DNA of 64,000 nt from Aquisediminimonas profunda (GCF_019443285.1 NZ_CP080327.1:2476001-2540000); one strand, 5' to 3'. Counted from the stretch's first letter, positions 33,410 through 42,037 are shown. Notes: a model not told the origin generated them from the letters alone. Numbers and translations: made by a program.

Positions 33410-33424
33410 GAACATATATGGAAC
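33410..33424 (+). promoter_or_regulatory. LexA (SOS) box upstream of uvrA
   Basis: GAAC-ATATATG-GAAC, the reverse complement of GTTC-N7-GTTC, is an exact match to the alphaproteobacterial LexA-binding consensus. It ends 9 bases before the uvrA ATG. Damage-induced derepression of uvrA is expected. Confidence 0.8.
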
Positions 33425-33433
33425 AGGTTGATC

Positions 33434-36358
33434 ATGTTGACTCACATATCTGTGCGCGGTGCGCGCGAGCACAATCTCAAGGGCGTGGACGTTGATATTC
33501 CGCGCGATACTCTGACCGTGATCACCGGACTCTCCGGATCCGGCAAATCGAGCCTGGCCTTCGATACCATCTATGCCGAGGGGCAGCGACGCTATGTCGA
33601 GAGCCTGTCCGCCTATGCGCGGCAGTTCCTCGAAATGATGCAGAAGCCTGATGTCGATCATATCGAGGGCCTCTCGCCCGCGATCAGCATCGAGCAGAAG
33701 ACGACCAGCCGGAACCCGCGCTCCACCGTCGCGACCGTGACAGAAATCTATGATTACATGCGGCTCCTCTGGGCCCGGGTCGGCATTCCCTATTCCCCGG
33801 CAACCGGCCTGCCGATCACGGCGCAGACGGTCAGCCAGATGGTCGACCGGGTGATGGCGCTGCCGGAAGGGACGCGAGCGTACCTGCTTGCACCGGCGGT
33901 GCGGGGCCGCAAGGGCGAATACAGGAAGGAACTGGCCGAATGGCAGAAGGCGGGCTTCACGCGCGTCCGCGTCGACGGCCTGTTCTTCGATATCGAGGAC
34001 GCACCCGCGCTCGACAAGAAATACAAGCATGACATCGAGATTGTGGTGGACCGGATCGTCGTCCGCGAAGGGATCGAGACGCGGCTGGCAGATTCGTTCG
34101 AAACCGCGCTGAAGCTGGCGGACGGGCTGGCCTATCTCGATCTGGCCGATGCCCCGGCAGAGCCGGTCGAAGCCAAGGCCGTTCTGGGGAACAATGCCCC
34201 GCCGGGCCGCATCGTCTTTTCGGAGAAATTCGCTTGTCCGGTCTCCGGCTTCACAATTCCGGAAATCGAGCCGCGGCTGTTCAGCTTCAATGCCCCGCAA
34301 GGGGCCTGCCCCTCGTGCGACGGGCTGGGGGAGAAGCTCTATTTCGATCCCGAACTCATCGTCCCGAACGAATCCCTCTCGATCAAGGCCGGGGCGATCG
34401 TGCCCTGGGCCAAGTCCAACCCGCCCAGCCCCTATTACATGCAGGTGCTGGCGAGCCTTGCGCGGCATTATGATTTCTCGCTCGACACGCCCTGGAAGGA
34501 CCTGCCCGAGGCAATCCGCGATGTGATCCTCAACGGCTCGGGCGGGACGGTCATTCGCCTGACCTTTCAGGACGGGCGCAAATCCTATGATGTGAACAAG
34601 AGCTTCAACGGCGTTGTCGGCAATCTCAACCGCCGCCTGCTCCAGACGGAGAGCGCCTGGATGCGCGAGGAGCTGGCGAAATACCAGGCCTCTGCGCCGT
34701 GCGAGACGTGCGGCGGCGCCCGGCTCAAGCCCGAGGCACGTGCGGTCAAGATCGCGGGAGAGGATATCAGCATCTCAACCCGCCGCAGCGTGGTCGATGC
34801 GCTTCATTGGTTCGGCAGCCTCAACGAAAAGCTGAATGACCAGCAGCAGCAGATTGCCAAGGCGATCTTGAAGGAAATCAACGAACGGCTCGGCTTCCTC
34901 AACAATGTCGGGCTGGACTATCTCAACCTCAACCGCACATCGGGCACGCTGTCCGGCGGGGAGAGCCAGCGCATCCGCCTTGCGAGCCAGATCGGCTCCG
35001 GCCTGTCGGGCGTGCTCTATGTCCTTGATGAGCCAAGCATCGGGCTCCACCAGCGGGATAATGACCGGCTCCTCGAAACGCTGAAGCGCCTGCGCGATCT
35101 CGGCAATACGGTCATCGTTGTCGAGCATGACGAGGATGCCATTCGCCACGCCGACTATATCATCGACATGGGGCCCGGCGCGGGCGTCCACGGTGGCGAA
35201 GTCGTGGCGCGCGGGTCGCTCGCCGATATCGAGGCCGCCGAAGGCAGCCTGACGGCGGACTATCTGGCCGGGCGGCGCGAGATCCTCGTCCCCAAGAAGC
35301 GCCGCAAGGGCACCGGCAAGAAGCTGACGGTCAAGGGCGCGCGCGAGAACAATCTGCGCGACGTGACGGCCTCGATCCCGCTTGGCACCTTCACCTGCGT
35401 GACCGGGGTCAGCGGCTCGGGCAAGTCCAGCTTCACGATCGACACGCTCTATGCCGCCTCCGCCCGCGCCTTGAACGGCGCGCGGATCATCGCGGGCAAG
35501 CATGACAAGATCGAGGGGCTGCAATATCTCGACAAGGTCATCGATATCGACCAGTCCCCGATTGGCCGCACCCCGCGATCCAACCCCGCCACCTATACCG
35601 GCGCCTTCACCAACATCCGGGACTGGTTCGCCGGCCTGCCCGAAAGCGGCGCGCGCGGATACAAGCCCGGGCGCTTCAGCTTCAACGTGAAGGGCGGGCG
35701 GTGCGAGGCGTGCCAGGGCGATGGCGTCATCAAGATCGAGATGCACTTCCTGCCGGACGTCTATGTCCAGTGCGACGTGTGCCACGGCAAACGCTACAAT
35801 CGTGAAACGCTGGAAGTGAAGTTCAAGGGCAAGTCGATTGCCGATGTGCTGGACATGACGGTTGAGGACGCGGTCGAATTCTTCAAGGCCGTCCCCTCGA
35901 TCCGCGACAAGATGGCAATGCTGGCGGAAGTCGGCCTCGGCTATGTCACCGTCGGCCAGCAGGCAACGACCCTGTCAGGCGGCGAAGCGCAGCGCGTGAA
36001 GCTCGCCAAGGAACTCAGCAGGCGGGCGACCGGCCAGACGCTCTACATCCTCGATGAACCCACGACCGGCCTGCATTTCGAGGATGTGCGCAAACTCCTC
36101 GAAGTCCTCCACGCACTTGTCGAGCAGGGCAACACTGTGGTCGTGATCGAACACAATCTGGACGTGATCAAGACCGCCGACTGGATCCTCGACCTCGGCC
36201 CCGAAGGCGGCGTGAAAGGCGGCGAAGTGATCGCCGAAGGCACGCCGGAGCAAGTCGCGGAAAACCCGCGGAGCTATACCGGCGGGTATTTGAAGCCGCT
36301 GTTGGCCAAGGGGAAGCGGGCCGCGCCGACGGAACTGGAGCTGGATGCGGCGGAGTAG
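33434..36358 (+). CDS. uvrA: Excinuclease ABC subunit A
   Basis: This 974-residue ABC-type damage sensor belongs to nucleotide excision repair. The first Walker A ([13 protein letters not shown]) is near residue 35 and the second ([13 protein letters not shown]) near residue 660. Zinc fingers ([25 protein letters not shown]...CDVCHGKRY) and two signature motifs ([11 protein letters not shown] and [11 protein letters not shown]) are in normal order. The in-frame start at 33317 was rejected because ATG 33434 gives the standard N-terminus. The SOS box lies just upstream. The last codons are followed by an AT-rich gene group that appears foreign. Confidence 0.97.
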   Translation: MLTHISVRGAREHNLKGVDVDIPRDTLTVITGLSGSGKSSLAFDTIYAEGQRRYVESLSAYARQFLEMMQKPDVDHIEGLSPAISIEQKTTSRNPRSTVATVTEIYDYMRLLWARVGIPYSPATGLPITAQTVSQMVDRVMALPEGTRAYLLAPAVRGRKGEYRKELAEWQKAGFTRVRVDGLFFDIEDAPALDKKYKHDIEIVVDRIVVREGIETRLADSFETALKLADGLAYLDLADAPAEPVEAKAVLGNNAPPGRIVFSEKFACPVSGFTIPEIEPRLFSFNAPQGACPSCDGLGEKLYFDPELIVPNESLSIKAGAIVPWAKSNPPSPYYMQVLASLARHYDFSLDTPWKDLPEAIRDVILNGSGGTVIRLTFQDGRKSYDVNKSFNGVVGNLNRRLLQTESAWMREELAKYQASAPCETCGGARLKPEARAVKIAGEDISISTRRSVVDALHWFGSLNEKLNDQQQQIAKAILKEINERLGFLNNVGLDYLNLNRTSGTLSGGESQRIRLASQIGSGLSGVLYVLDEPSIGLHQRDNDRLLETLKRLRDLGNTVIVVEHDEDAIRHADYIIDMGPGAGVHGGEVVARGSLADIEAAEGSLTADYLAGRREILVPKKRRKGTGKKLTVKGARENNLRDVTASIPLGTFTCVTGVSGSGKSSFTIDTLYAASARALNGARIIAGKHDKIEGLQYLDKVIDIDQSPIGRTPRSNPATYTGAFTNIRDWFAGLPESGARGYKPGRFSFNVKGGRCEACQGDGVIKIEMHFLPDVYVQCDVCHGKRYNRETLEVKFKGKSIADVLDMTVEDAVEFFKAVPSIRDKMAMLAEVGLGYVTVGQQATTLSGGEAQRVKLAKELSRRATGQTLYILDEPTTGLHFEDVRKLLEVLHALVEQGNTVVVIEHNLDVIKTADWILDLGPEGGVKGGEVIAEGTPEQVAENPRSYTGGYLKPLLAKGKRAAPTELELDAAE

Positions 36359-36384
36359 GGGCCGCTAACCAAAAAAAGTTCCTT

Positions 36385-37467
36385 TTAAATGAGGGCGCGA
36401 TTCAACCCTATCAATCCGACGCGCTCTGCGCGGAGTGCTCGCTTCATGGGACTTGTTAGATAAGCTCGGGTTTTTAGTTCGGATTCACTCAATTGAGTAA
36501 GAGCAGACAGTAACTCGTCGACTTCTGCTTTAAGCGATTCCGCAAGTGGAACTCGTTCCGAAAATAAGTCCCCACCATTCCAATTCAAAATTGGTTTACC
36601 CGATCTAAAGCTCACATCTACAGATTCGAATTTTTTGTACCAACGTGAACCAAGTTCTACGCAATATGGTCCATCTTTCTGACGTATATAGAAAAAGTCT
36701 GTTAGTTTACTATCATGATCTTTAAGATATCTATAGTCCAATAAATACATAATCTTATGTAACTTAAACAGGCTCAATACCTGCATTTCCGACAACACAT
36801 ATCGGACTATCTCCCATCCAGCTCGAGGCGGTATTACCGAAGCAGTTTTTGCGCGCTTTGAAAACAGGCGCCGATAACTTTCGCCAACAAAATAGTAGTC
36901 GGCTGTTTGAGCTGCAAAATTGCGGTGAATCATCGCACGCGCGCCGGGATGATATAGTGGAATAAGCTTACGTCCATTCCAGTCGTGCATTGTTCGCACG
37001 CTCTCCGAGACCGTGAGCGTGTGCGGACAGACTAATGTGAGAGCATTTAGTGCTGCGGCACCAAGAGTGACAATGATGTCTGGATTAATGACCTCGATCT
37101 GATCGCGTAGCAGATTCGAGCAATGGCGGATCGCTCGCTTACTTGGTGGAGCATTGTTACCTTTATCGTCAGTCGGGTTGCACAGGATGGAATTTGTAAC
37201 AAACACTTCGGATCTGCTAAGGCCCGCTAAGCTAAGAAGGCGTTCAAAATTGTCGCCTGCGACATCTCCGTGAAAAGGAATTGCGGTGCGCTCGGCACCC
37301 AAACGGCCAGGAGCTTCGCCAATAAACATTATTCGAGCATTTGAAGGCCCGTTCGTATCTGACAAAACTCGATTACATCCTGCCATCTCCGGGCAAAGCT
37401 CGCAGGCGTGCGCCCTAGCTATGAGGTCAGCAAAACTTTTGTTCTCAAACTGCTGCGAGATAAGCAT
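36385..37467 (-). CDS. Fe-S uracil-DNA glycosylase fused to a Panacea/SocA-like domain
   Basis: The protein has 360 residues in two parts. Residues ~1-200 match family 4/5-type uracil-DNA glycosylases: CELC (Cys22, Cys25) with Cys96 and Cys116 as the likely 4Fe-4S ligands, GEAPGRLGAE (50-60), and LYHPGARAM (171-179) as the C-terminal motif. Residues ~215-330 (LFKLHKIMYLLDYRYL, QKDGPYCVEL) resemble Panacea (DUF4065/SocA) domains, known in antitoxins and defence-linked proteins. The gene is AT-rich and overlaps the previous gene by 23 bases. Its expected role is removing uracil or a modified pyrimidine from DNA, with the extra domain as control or partner-binding part. Confidence 0.8.
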   Translation of the reverse strand: MLISQQFENKSFADLIARAHACELCPEMAGCNRVLSDTNGPSNARIMFIGEAPGRLGAERTAIPFHGDVAGDNFERLLSLAGLSRSEVFVTNSILCNPTDDKGNNAPPSKRAIRHCSNLLRDQIEVINPDIIVTLGAAALNALTLVCPHTLTVSESVRTMHDWNGRKLIPLYHPGARAMIHRNFAAQTADYYFVGESYRRLFSKRAKTASVIPPRAGWEIVRYVLSEMQVLSLFKLHKIMYLLDYRYLKDHDSKLTDFFYIRQKDGPYCVELGSRWYKKFESVDVSFRSGKPILNWNGGDLFSERVPLAESLKAEVDELLSALTQLSESELKTRAYLTSPMKRALRAERVGLIGLNRALI

Positions 37468-38185
37468 TTGCTTGTGATTTTCTTTCTACAAATGGATGTA
37501 GTGAAACCACATCACACCCGGTAAATGTTCGCCCCGTTTTGTCAGCTATAAAATGCCCAAGATCATTCAGCCCAATAAAATTGCCCAGAGCCTTCTCAAC
37601 GTAGTCATGTGCTCTATATAGTCCAACTATTGATAGCAATTTGTCTCCATATAATCTCAACTGAACATATTGAAGACAAGGACTCCCTAAAGGTTTGAAT
37701 GATTCCGTTAAAAGATTAGTATGAATATAAAACGCAGCTTCATAGTTTTTATCCCACTCAACAATTTTTTCGATCGCTTTTAAAAGCTTATTTTGACTAA
37801 TTGATTCTCTATCCCCATTTTTATCTATCCATGATCCAGTCAATCGTTCAAAATAAGTATGAGACCAACCGCTATATTTAAGACCTCGGCTCCTCCCACG
37901 CCCCATCATAATTTGGCCAGACTCTATTGCCTCAGCTGCCGACTGTTTAGACATGCGCACCGACTTCGGTAACAGCATCGAGGCAACGCTTGATGGCGAA
38001 TCAGCCTTAACCTCCCGCGCTGCCTTGTCTAAGGCTTGCCGCTGTTCGTTGGAACCCTGCCAAGCGTTGCCAAAGCTCACTACTAGCACATATCCGACTG
38101 ATTTTTGGTTGGCCACAAGATCACAAGCAGCTTTCCACGCTAGCACCAGATCACTGTCGTAAATTGCTGATGCTAACCCCGTCAT
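37445..38185 (-). CDS. Thymidylate synthase-like protein
   Basis: This 246-residue protein has a C-terminal half resembling ThyA/dCMP hydroxymethylase. GSPCLQYVQLRLYGDKL aligns with the catalytic PC of ThyA (Cys170 here), YRAHDYVEKALGNF with YQRS-x-D-x-x-LGxPFN (Arg191, Asp194), and LGHFIAD with the following helix. The N-terminal half also fits loosely (YERLTGSW-type helix near 111). It is too divergent and short for normal dTMP synthesis. It overlaps its neighbours by 4 bases (ATGA) and 23 bases. Possible roles are methylation or hydroxymethylation of a pyrimidine nucleotide, or nucleotide sensing. Confidence 0.65.
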   Translation of the reverse strand: MTGLASAIYDSDLVLAWKAACDLVANQKSVGYVLVVSFGNAWQGSNEQRQALDKAAREVKADSPSSVASMLLPKSVRMSKQSAAEAIESGQIMMGRGRSRGLKYSGWSHTYFERLTGSWIDKNGDRESISQNKLLKAIEKIVEWDKNYEAAFYIHTNLLTESFKPLGSPCLQYVQLRLYGDKLLSIVGLYRAHDYVEKALGNFIGLNDLGHFIADKTGRTFTGCDVVSLHPFVERKSQANAYLAAV

Positions 38186-39027
38186 CTGGCATCAAATTTC
38201 ATTTTTTTAGTGACCATATCACACGATACACGGCCCCCGTTGTTAGACATCAGCTTGTCGAAATTCTGAAAACCCATCGCAATCGCATCGCGCCATGCTG
38301 TAATGTCACGATTTCGCACTTCGAGACCTTTCGTCATAACTTTTATAGCGGACAGGACGGAGAATGGAATATTGCGGCGGTCGCTAAACGCCGAAACTCC
38401 CTCGGCGGTGCAGGTATTCTGATTGAACACAAAAACTGAAATGCCTTCCTCCAAAAACACCGATCTGGCGCCATCTTCAATGCGATCGATATCAGTGTTA
38501 TATTTTCGCTTAAGGCCCAATTGCTGCCGCGCTACAGGAGACCAACCCAATCTAGTCATATAGGCAAAATGAAACACGTCATGAAAACGATAGCCGTCGT
38601 CATTGTGGGCGTTATCATCAAGCTCATCCCCAAATGGAACGCCATTGACCCGGATGTGCACTTTAGCGCCGCTAGGCTCAAACGTTAGGCTGAATTTTTC
38701 AGGAAAGCGCTGATCTTTAGGAGCCTTGGCATCTAGCTGTTCATCATTCCCATTAAAAAGGTATCTCGACTTCTCTAAATTTTTCTCTGCAATTTCAGAG
38801 AGCTGGATATCGTAATGCGTGGCAATTTCTGCGACATACCAAAGAACATCTCCTAGCTCAGTTGCAATTTCGTCCTTCACGACTTTCGCGGCGGTATTCT
38901 CGCGTTTAAGCTTCTTAATTGAGCTTGCGACACTTCCAGCTTCACCGAATAGTCCAAGTGTAAATACTTCAATATCGCGCGACTTTGCTGTCTTATGAGC
39001 TTGTCGCTGGTATTCGTCGATTTTCAT
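38182..39027 (-). CDS. MazG-like nucleotide pyrophosphohydrolase with long C-terminal domain
   Basis: This 281-residue protein has an N-terminal all-alpha NTP pyrophosphatase domain (residues 1-90). GLFGEAG (Glu29) and ATELGDVLWY (Glu57, Asp60) give the metal-binding ExxE/ExxD pattern, though the second Glu of the first pair is Ser32. The C-terminal ~180 residues (FHDVFHFAYMTRLGW, DGARSVFLEEG) form a domain seen with some MazG-like proteins whose function I cannot name. AGGAGAG precedes the ATG. It heads the AT-rich three-gene operon and probably hydrolyses or senses (d)NTPs. Confidence 0.75.
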   Translation of the reverse strand: MKIDEYQRQAHKTAKSRDIEVFTLGLFGEAGSVASSIKKLKRENTAAKVVKDEIATELGDVLWYVAEIATHYDIQLSEIAEKNLEKSRYLFNGNDEQLDAKAPKDQRFPEKFSLTFEPSGAKVHIRVNGVPFGDELDDNAHNDDGYRFHDVFHFAYMTRLGWSPVARQQLGLKRKYNTDIDRIEDGARSVFLEEGISVFVFNQNTCTAEGVSAFSDRRNIPFSVLSAIKVMTKGLEVRNRDITAWRDAIAMGFQNFDKLMSNNGGRVSCDMVTKKMKFDAR

Positions 39028-39053
39028 AGTTCTCTCCTACGAATATCGAGAAG

Positions 39054-39059
39054 ATTATA
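39054..39059 (-). promoter_or_regulatory. Probable -10 element of the MazG/ThyA-like/UDG operon
   Basis: TATAAT on the minus strand lies 27 bases before the first ATG; CTATTG at 17-base spacing could serve as a weak -35. This fits a vegetative promoter, but no transcript start is known. Confidence 0.4.
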
Positions 39060-39122
39060 TGAAATTGTCAAACTGCCAATAGATAAATTCTGATATAGAA
39101 TAAGTGTTGGAGATGACAAACT

Positions 39123-39341
39123 TTACTCGAACCCCACCACCACCACCTCCCGAATATCAAAGTCATTAAACCCCACCCGTATCCCCGTCGCGCGGATGCG
39201 GTGGTTGAGGAGTTTGCGGGTCTTGCGGTTGAGGGAGGTCAGCCAATATCCTTCGCCGTCCATTTCGATGATCGCGCCGAGATTGCCTGAAAGTTTCAGC
39301 ACACCCTCCACGGTGAAGGGCTTGTCCGAATAACGCCGCAT
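39123..39341 (-). CDS. DUF5818-like small protein
   Basis: This 72-residue protein has the short beta-strand pattern of DUF5818: FTVEGVLKLSGNLGAIIEMDGEG, then YWLTSLNRKTRKLLNHRIRATG and a final FDIREVVVVGFE. GGAGGAGAG upstream fixes ATG 39341, so the longer open frame to 39476 is not used. Function unknown. The return to GC-rich composition here marks the end of the AT-rich island. Confidence 0.7.
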   Translation of the reverse strand: MRRYSDKPFTVEGVLKLSGNLGAIIEMDGEGYWLTSLNRKTRKLLNHRIRATGIRVGFNDFDIREVVVVGFE

Positions 39342-39660
39342 GTAACTCTCCTCCCGGAAGGGCCGGTCGCGGTGCGCCCCCGCTATGGCCTGTCCAGATC
39401 GATCCAGTGATCGGGGAGTTCGAAAACCGACGTTAGTACGGCTCCTGTAACCTTTAGGCCCGAGGACCCTGGACATGCGTCACAGGCTCCCCGACCGAGT
39501 AAGGATCAGGGTCTTGGTAAGAGTTCGGTCCTACCATCCGACTAACGAGGGGTTTCGACACCCCGGGGCCGCGCGTACGGCCCTGTGGCGCAAGATGTCG
39601 GCAAAGCGCGCACGAGGCAAGGGGGGCTGCTTTGGGGTGTGTGCAAAATTGGCGTTGCCC

Positions 39661-39740
39661 TTGCGGAGGCAGGGGGCTGTTTGACGCTTTCATATTGCCG
39701 TCGCCCCTGCGCAGGCAGGGGCCTGTTTGACGCTTTGGCA
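39661..39740. repeat. Direct repeat of a ~30-bp unit
   Basis: TGCGGAGGCAGGGGGCTG followed by TTTGACGCTTT recurs 46 bases on as TGCGCAGGCAGGGGCCTG followed by TTTGACGCTTT. The two copies differ at two positions. The unit looks like a dispersed sphingomonad intergenic repeat that has duplicated here. Confidence 0.65.
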
Positions 39741-39780
39741 CCCGACTCCCGTAGTGGCCCCTGCCTGCGCAGGGGCGACG
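39699..39780. repeat. REP-like perfect inverted repeat, 25-bp arms
   Basis: Arm 39699-39723 (CGTCGCCCCTGCGCAGGCAG...) is the exact reverse complement of 39756-39780, separated by 32 bases. The long GC-rich stem may end transcription or stabilise mRNA, or be a mobile REP/REPIN unit. Confidence 0.8.
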
Positions 39781-39973
39781 TTCGGTTCCCGGATCGTCGA
39801 AAAAAAGTCTTTCCTATTCGGTTCCGCTCTGCTTCATCCTGTTCGATGACGCGCGCAGCCTCTCTTCCGCCGATTTCTGCCAGCCGCGGCGATGCCCATA
39901 AGACTGTGGCGGGTATTATTCTACCGGAAGGGAATGACAAGTTTGACAAGTTCCGCGCGCGCGGCTGAGGCGG

Positions 39974-40336
39974 TCAGCTCCGCCCGTCGACCTTGTGCAC
40001 CGCGACTCGGGCCAGCACATCCTCCCCGAACATGCGCAAATTGACGCCCATTCGGTCAAGGTCCCGCTCCGGCAGCGGCGACCAATGCGTCGTGCAGCCG
40101 CAGCGGGTGCAGTGATGAGTGGAGAGCCAGGTTTCGTCGAGATCAGAGCGGACATAGGCCGCAAGCGCGCCGGGTTCCGCCTCGATCTGCACCGTGTCCG
40201 GCGGGAAATAGCACCAGAGCCCGGCCACCCTGGTGCACAGGGTGCAGTTGCACTGGTTCACAAAGTCCGGCGTGCGGGGCAGGGTGATGCGAATGGCGCC
40301 GCAATGGCAGGTGCCGGTGATCGCCGTGTCGGTCAT
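39974..40336 (-). CDS. GFA/CENP-V family zinc protein
   Basis: This 120-residue protein has the GFA zinc-site pattern: CHCGAI at residue 10, CNCTLC near 29, and CTRCGC near 76. The family was named for glutathione-dependent formaldehyde-activating enzyme, although most members have no proven activity. GAGT/AAGG-like start signals are weak but the length is normal. It lies 37 bases downstream of the next small gene. Confidence 0.85.
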   Translation of the reverse strand: MTDTAITGTCHCGAIRITLPRTPDFVNQCNCTLCTRVAGLWCYFPPDTVQIEAEPGALAAYVRSDLDETWLSTHHCTRCGCTTHWSPLPERDLDRMGVNLRMFGEDVLARVAVHKVDGRS

Positions 40337-40354
40337 GCTGCGCCTTTCCGCCGT

Positions 40355-40555
40355 TCAGAACAATCCAAGCTGGTGCCCGCCCGGATCCTCCGCAAATTCC
40401 AGCCGCACCTTGCGCGCTGCATCCACGGCGTTCCTGTAATGCACCGATCCGTATCGTTCCGCATCCTCAAAGGGCAGGGGGGCCCATTCCTCGCCGGGAT
40501 AAACGGTATTGTAGATTGCACGGGCTGCGTCGCGGAGCTTGGTATCGTGGTGCAT
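40355..40555 (-). CDS. Small conserved hypothetical protein
   Basis: This 66-residue product has two short helices (LRDAARAIYNTVYPGEEW and YRNAVDAARKVRLEF) with an ending EDPGGHQLGLF. GGGAGG seven bases before ATG 40555 supports the start against an open frame reaching 40600. I do not recognise a family. It probably shares a transcript with the GFA-family gene that follows. Confidence 0.6.
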   Translation of the reverse strand: MHHDTKLRDAARAIYNTVYPGEEWAPLPFEDAERYGSVHYRNAVDAARKVRLEFAEDPGGHQLGLF

Positions 40556-40784
40556 GTCGGCCTCCCTCGCCGGGTTTGCGGGTTGGGGCTGCAGGCACAA
40601 GGGGGCGCGTCTCGAAAGGCGGGGTGCCGTTCGAATGCCTCTTTCCTGCAGCCGGGTCAGGCCGTTTTGATCCCTCTTTGTTCTCCCGTCAAGGATGTTT
40701 GTGCGGGCCGGGATTGTACTGGCGCCGCCATGTTGCCCCCGCTAGTCTCCGCGCTCCAGGACAGGAAGAGAGAGGCCAAGGGCA

Positions 40785-41225
40785 ATGCGCGGCGAGAAAA
40801 TCTACGAATATGATGTCGACATGACCGGCACGATCGATTTCGGCGTGGAACTCGCGCACATTCTGGAGGGCAAGGCGTCCATACCGCCACAGGGCGCGCG
40901 GTTTGACGTCGGTTTTGACGGACGTTCCACCGGGCGCATCGCGGGGCGGCTCAGCGGCACCGACTTTGCCTATATGCGACCAGATGGCTGTATCGAGCTC
41001 AATATTCGTGGCGTAATCGAGACGGATGACGGCAAACGGATTGCGCTGCAGGCTGGAGGCGTAGGGGTCTTGCGCAGCGATGCGCCGATCCTCGATCTGA
41101 CGGAAACAGTCCGCTTGCTGACCGCCGCGCCAGATTATGACTGGGTCAATGCGCGGCAAATTCTTGCGGTCGGGACGGCAGATCTGGCGACTGGCAAGAT
41201 CCACCTCGAAGGGTTCCTGCAGTAA
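40785..41225 (+). CDS. DUF3237 family protein
   Basis: This 146-residue beta-rich protein has the DUF3237 pattern (GRIAGRLSGTDFAYMRPDG, IELNIRGVIETDDGKRIAL, and WVNARQILAVGTADLATGKI near the end). The function is unknown; lipocalin-like ligand binding has been suggested for similar folds. AGGAAGAGAGAGG lies upstream of the ATG. Confidence 0.75.
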   Translation: MRGEKIYEYDVDMTGTIDFGVELAHILEGKASIPPQGARFDVGFDGRSTGRIAGRLSGTDFAYMRPDGCIELNIRGVIETDDGKRIALQAGGVGVLRSDAPILDLTETVRLLTAAPDYDWVNARQILAVGTADLATGKIHLEGFLQ

Positions 41226-41241
41226 CGCAGCAGGGGGCCGC

Positions 41242-41460
41242 CTAGCCCTCCTGCCGCTTGCGCGGGCTGCTGGCGATGGCCATGATTGCAGCAGCGGCGA
41301 TCTCGGTCGCGAGCAGACCCTTGAGCGCGTCGATCAGGCCATTGCCTTCGCGGCGCAATTCCTTGGGGATCTTGATGTTGCCAACCTTCTTGGGGATCTT
41401 CAGCTTCTTGGGCTTTGATGCCTTCTCAGCCTTGCGCGCCTTTTTTCCGTCTTTTGCCAT
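41242..41460 (-). CDS. Small lysine-rich hypothetical protein
   Basis: This 72-residue protein has a very basic N-terminal half (KDGKKARKAEKASKPKKL, then KKVGNIKIPKELR) and a hydrophobic alanine-rich helix (ATEIAAAAIMAIAS) near the end. The composition suggests nucleic-acid or membrane contact. ATG 41460 was preferred to an upstream start at 41505. The family is common in sphingomonads but unnamed to my knowledge. Confidence 0.5.
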   Translation of the reverse strand: MAKDGKKARKAEKASKPKKLKIPKKVGNIKIPKELRREGNGLIDALKGLLATEIAAAAIMAIASSPRKRQEG

Positions 41461-41527
41461 ATCCAAATCCACGCCTCGATCTTGTGTATTATTCACATAA
41501 TACACATCGCGCCGGATTTCAAGTCGG

Positions 41528-42037
41528 CTAGTTGTTTTGGGCGGGTTGTGGAGCGGTAGCCGCAGCTACGGGCGCGACGTGGCGCGACGGGAAGGACGGG
41601 TTGTGCGTCTGCACCGCTGGCTGGGCCGCCGGGGCTGTCTCGCTCGCCGGAGCCTTGGCTGCGGGGGCAGGGGCAGCAACCACGGCAGGTGGGGCCGCAG
41701 GAGCAGCAGCGGCTGTGGCAGCGGCAGCCTGTTCGGCCGCAAAGGGCGTGTCGGCATTCGCCTGTTCCGGGTTCGCCGGGTCCGTCGCGGTCATTGCGGT
41801 CGGGTCGGGCTGAGTCACGGCGGGCAGTGGCGTTGGTGCCGGTGCCGGTGCTGATTCAAAGCCGGGTTGCGGCGCCGTAACCTCGGGCTGGGCCGCTGGC
41901 TGTGTCTTGAGACCCGTCACCGTACCGATCGCCATTGCCAAACCGAACAGGGCAAAGGCGGTCACGATGATGAATGCCGCAAATGAGACACTCACCTGGC
42001 GGGTTTCGGTTTCCGGCGTGGGACCTTCGAATTTCAT
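41528..42037 (-). CDS. Membrane-anchored Ala/Pro-rich protein
   Basis: This 169-residue protein has one N-terminal membrane helix (VSFAAFIIVTAFALFGLAMAIG, residues ~17-38). A long low-complexity segment of Ala, Pro, Thr and Gln follows, with no domain I recognise. It resembles periplasmic spacer proteins or TonB-like linkers. The start at 42037 was chosen because it places the helix near the N-terminus; a longer frame reaches 42184. The divergent acyl-CoA dehydrogenase gene begins 114 bases away. Confidence 0.55.
   Translation of the reverse strand: MKFEGPTPETETRQVSVSFAAFIIVTAFALFGLAMAIGTVTGLKTQPAAQPEVTAPQPGFESAPAPAPTPLPAVTQPDPTAMTATDPANPEQANADTPFAAEQAAAATAAAAPAAPPAVVAAPAPAAKAPASETAPAAQPAVQTHNPSFPSRHVAPVAAATAPQPAQNN

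Larger units (their letters stand above)
39345..39973. other. Gene-free region with REP-like repeats
   Basis: No reading frame is supportable on either strand; several frames arise only because the repeats are GC-rich. The stretch contains the perfect inverted repeat and the direct repeats described separately, and near 39535-39575 an ACGAGGGGTTTCGACACCCCGG stem-like sequence. Confidence 0.5.

Noticed and set aside
33404-34468. Long antisense open frame (354 codons) over uvrA
   Set aside because: Shadow of the GC-rich uvrA coding strand. No start signal or family pattern.
34775-35785. Second long antisense frame over uvrA (336 codons)
   Set aside because: Same reason: the codon bias of uvrA leaves the opposite strand open.
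39661-39780. CRISPR-like repeat array
   Set aside because: Only two imperfect direct copies and one inverted repeat exist, with no regular spacers or cas genes in the window.
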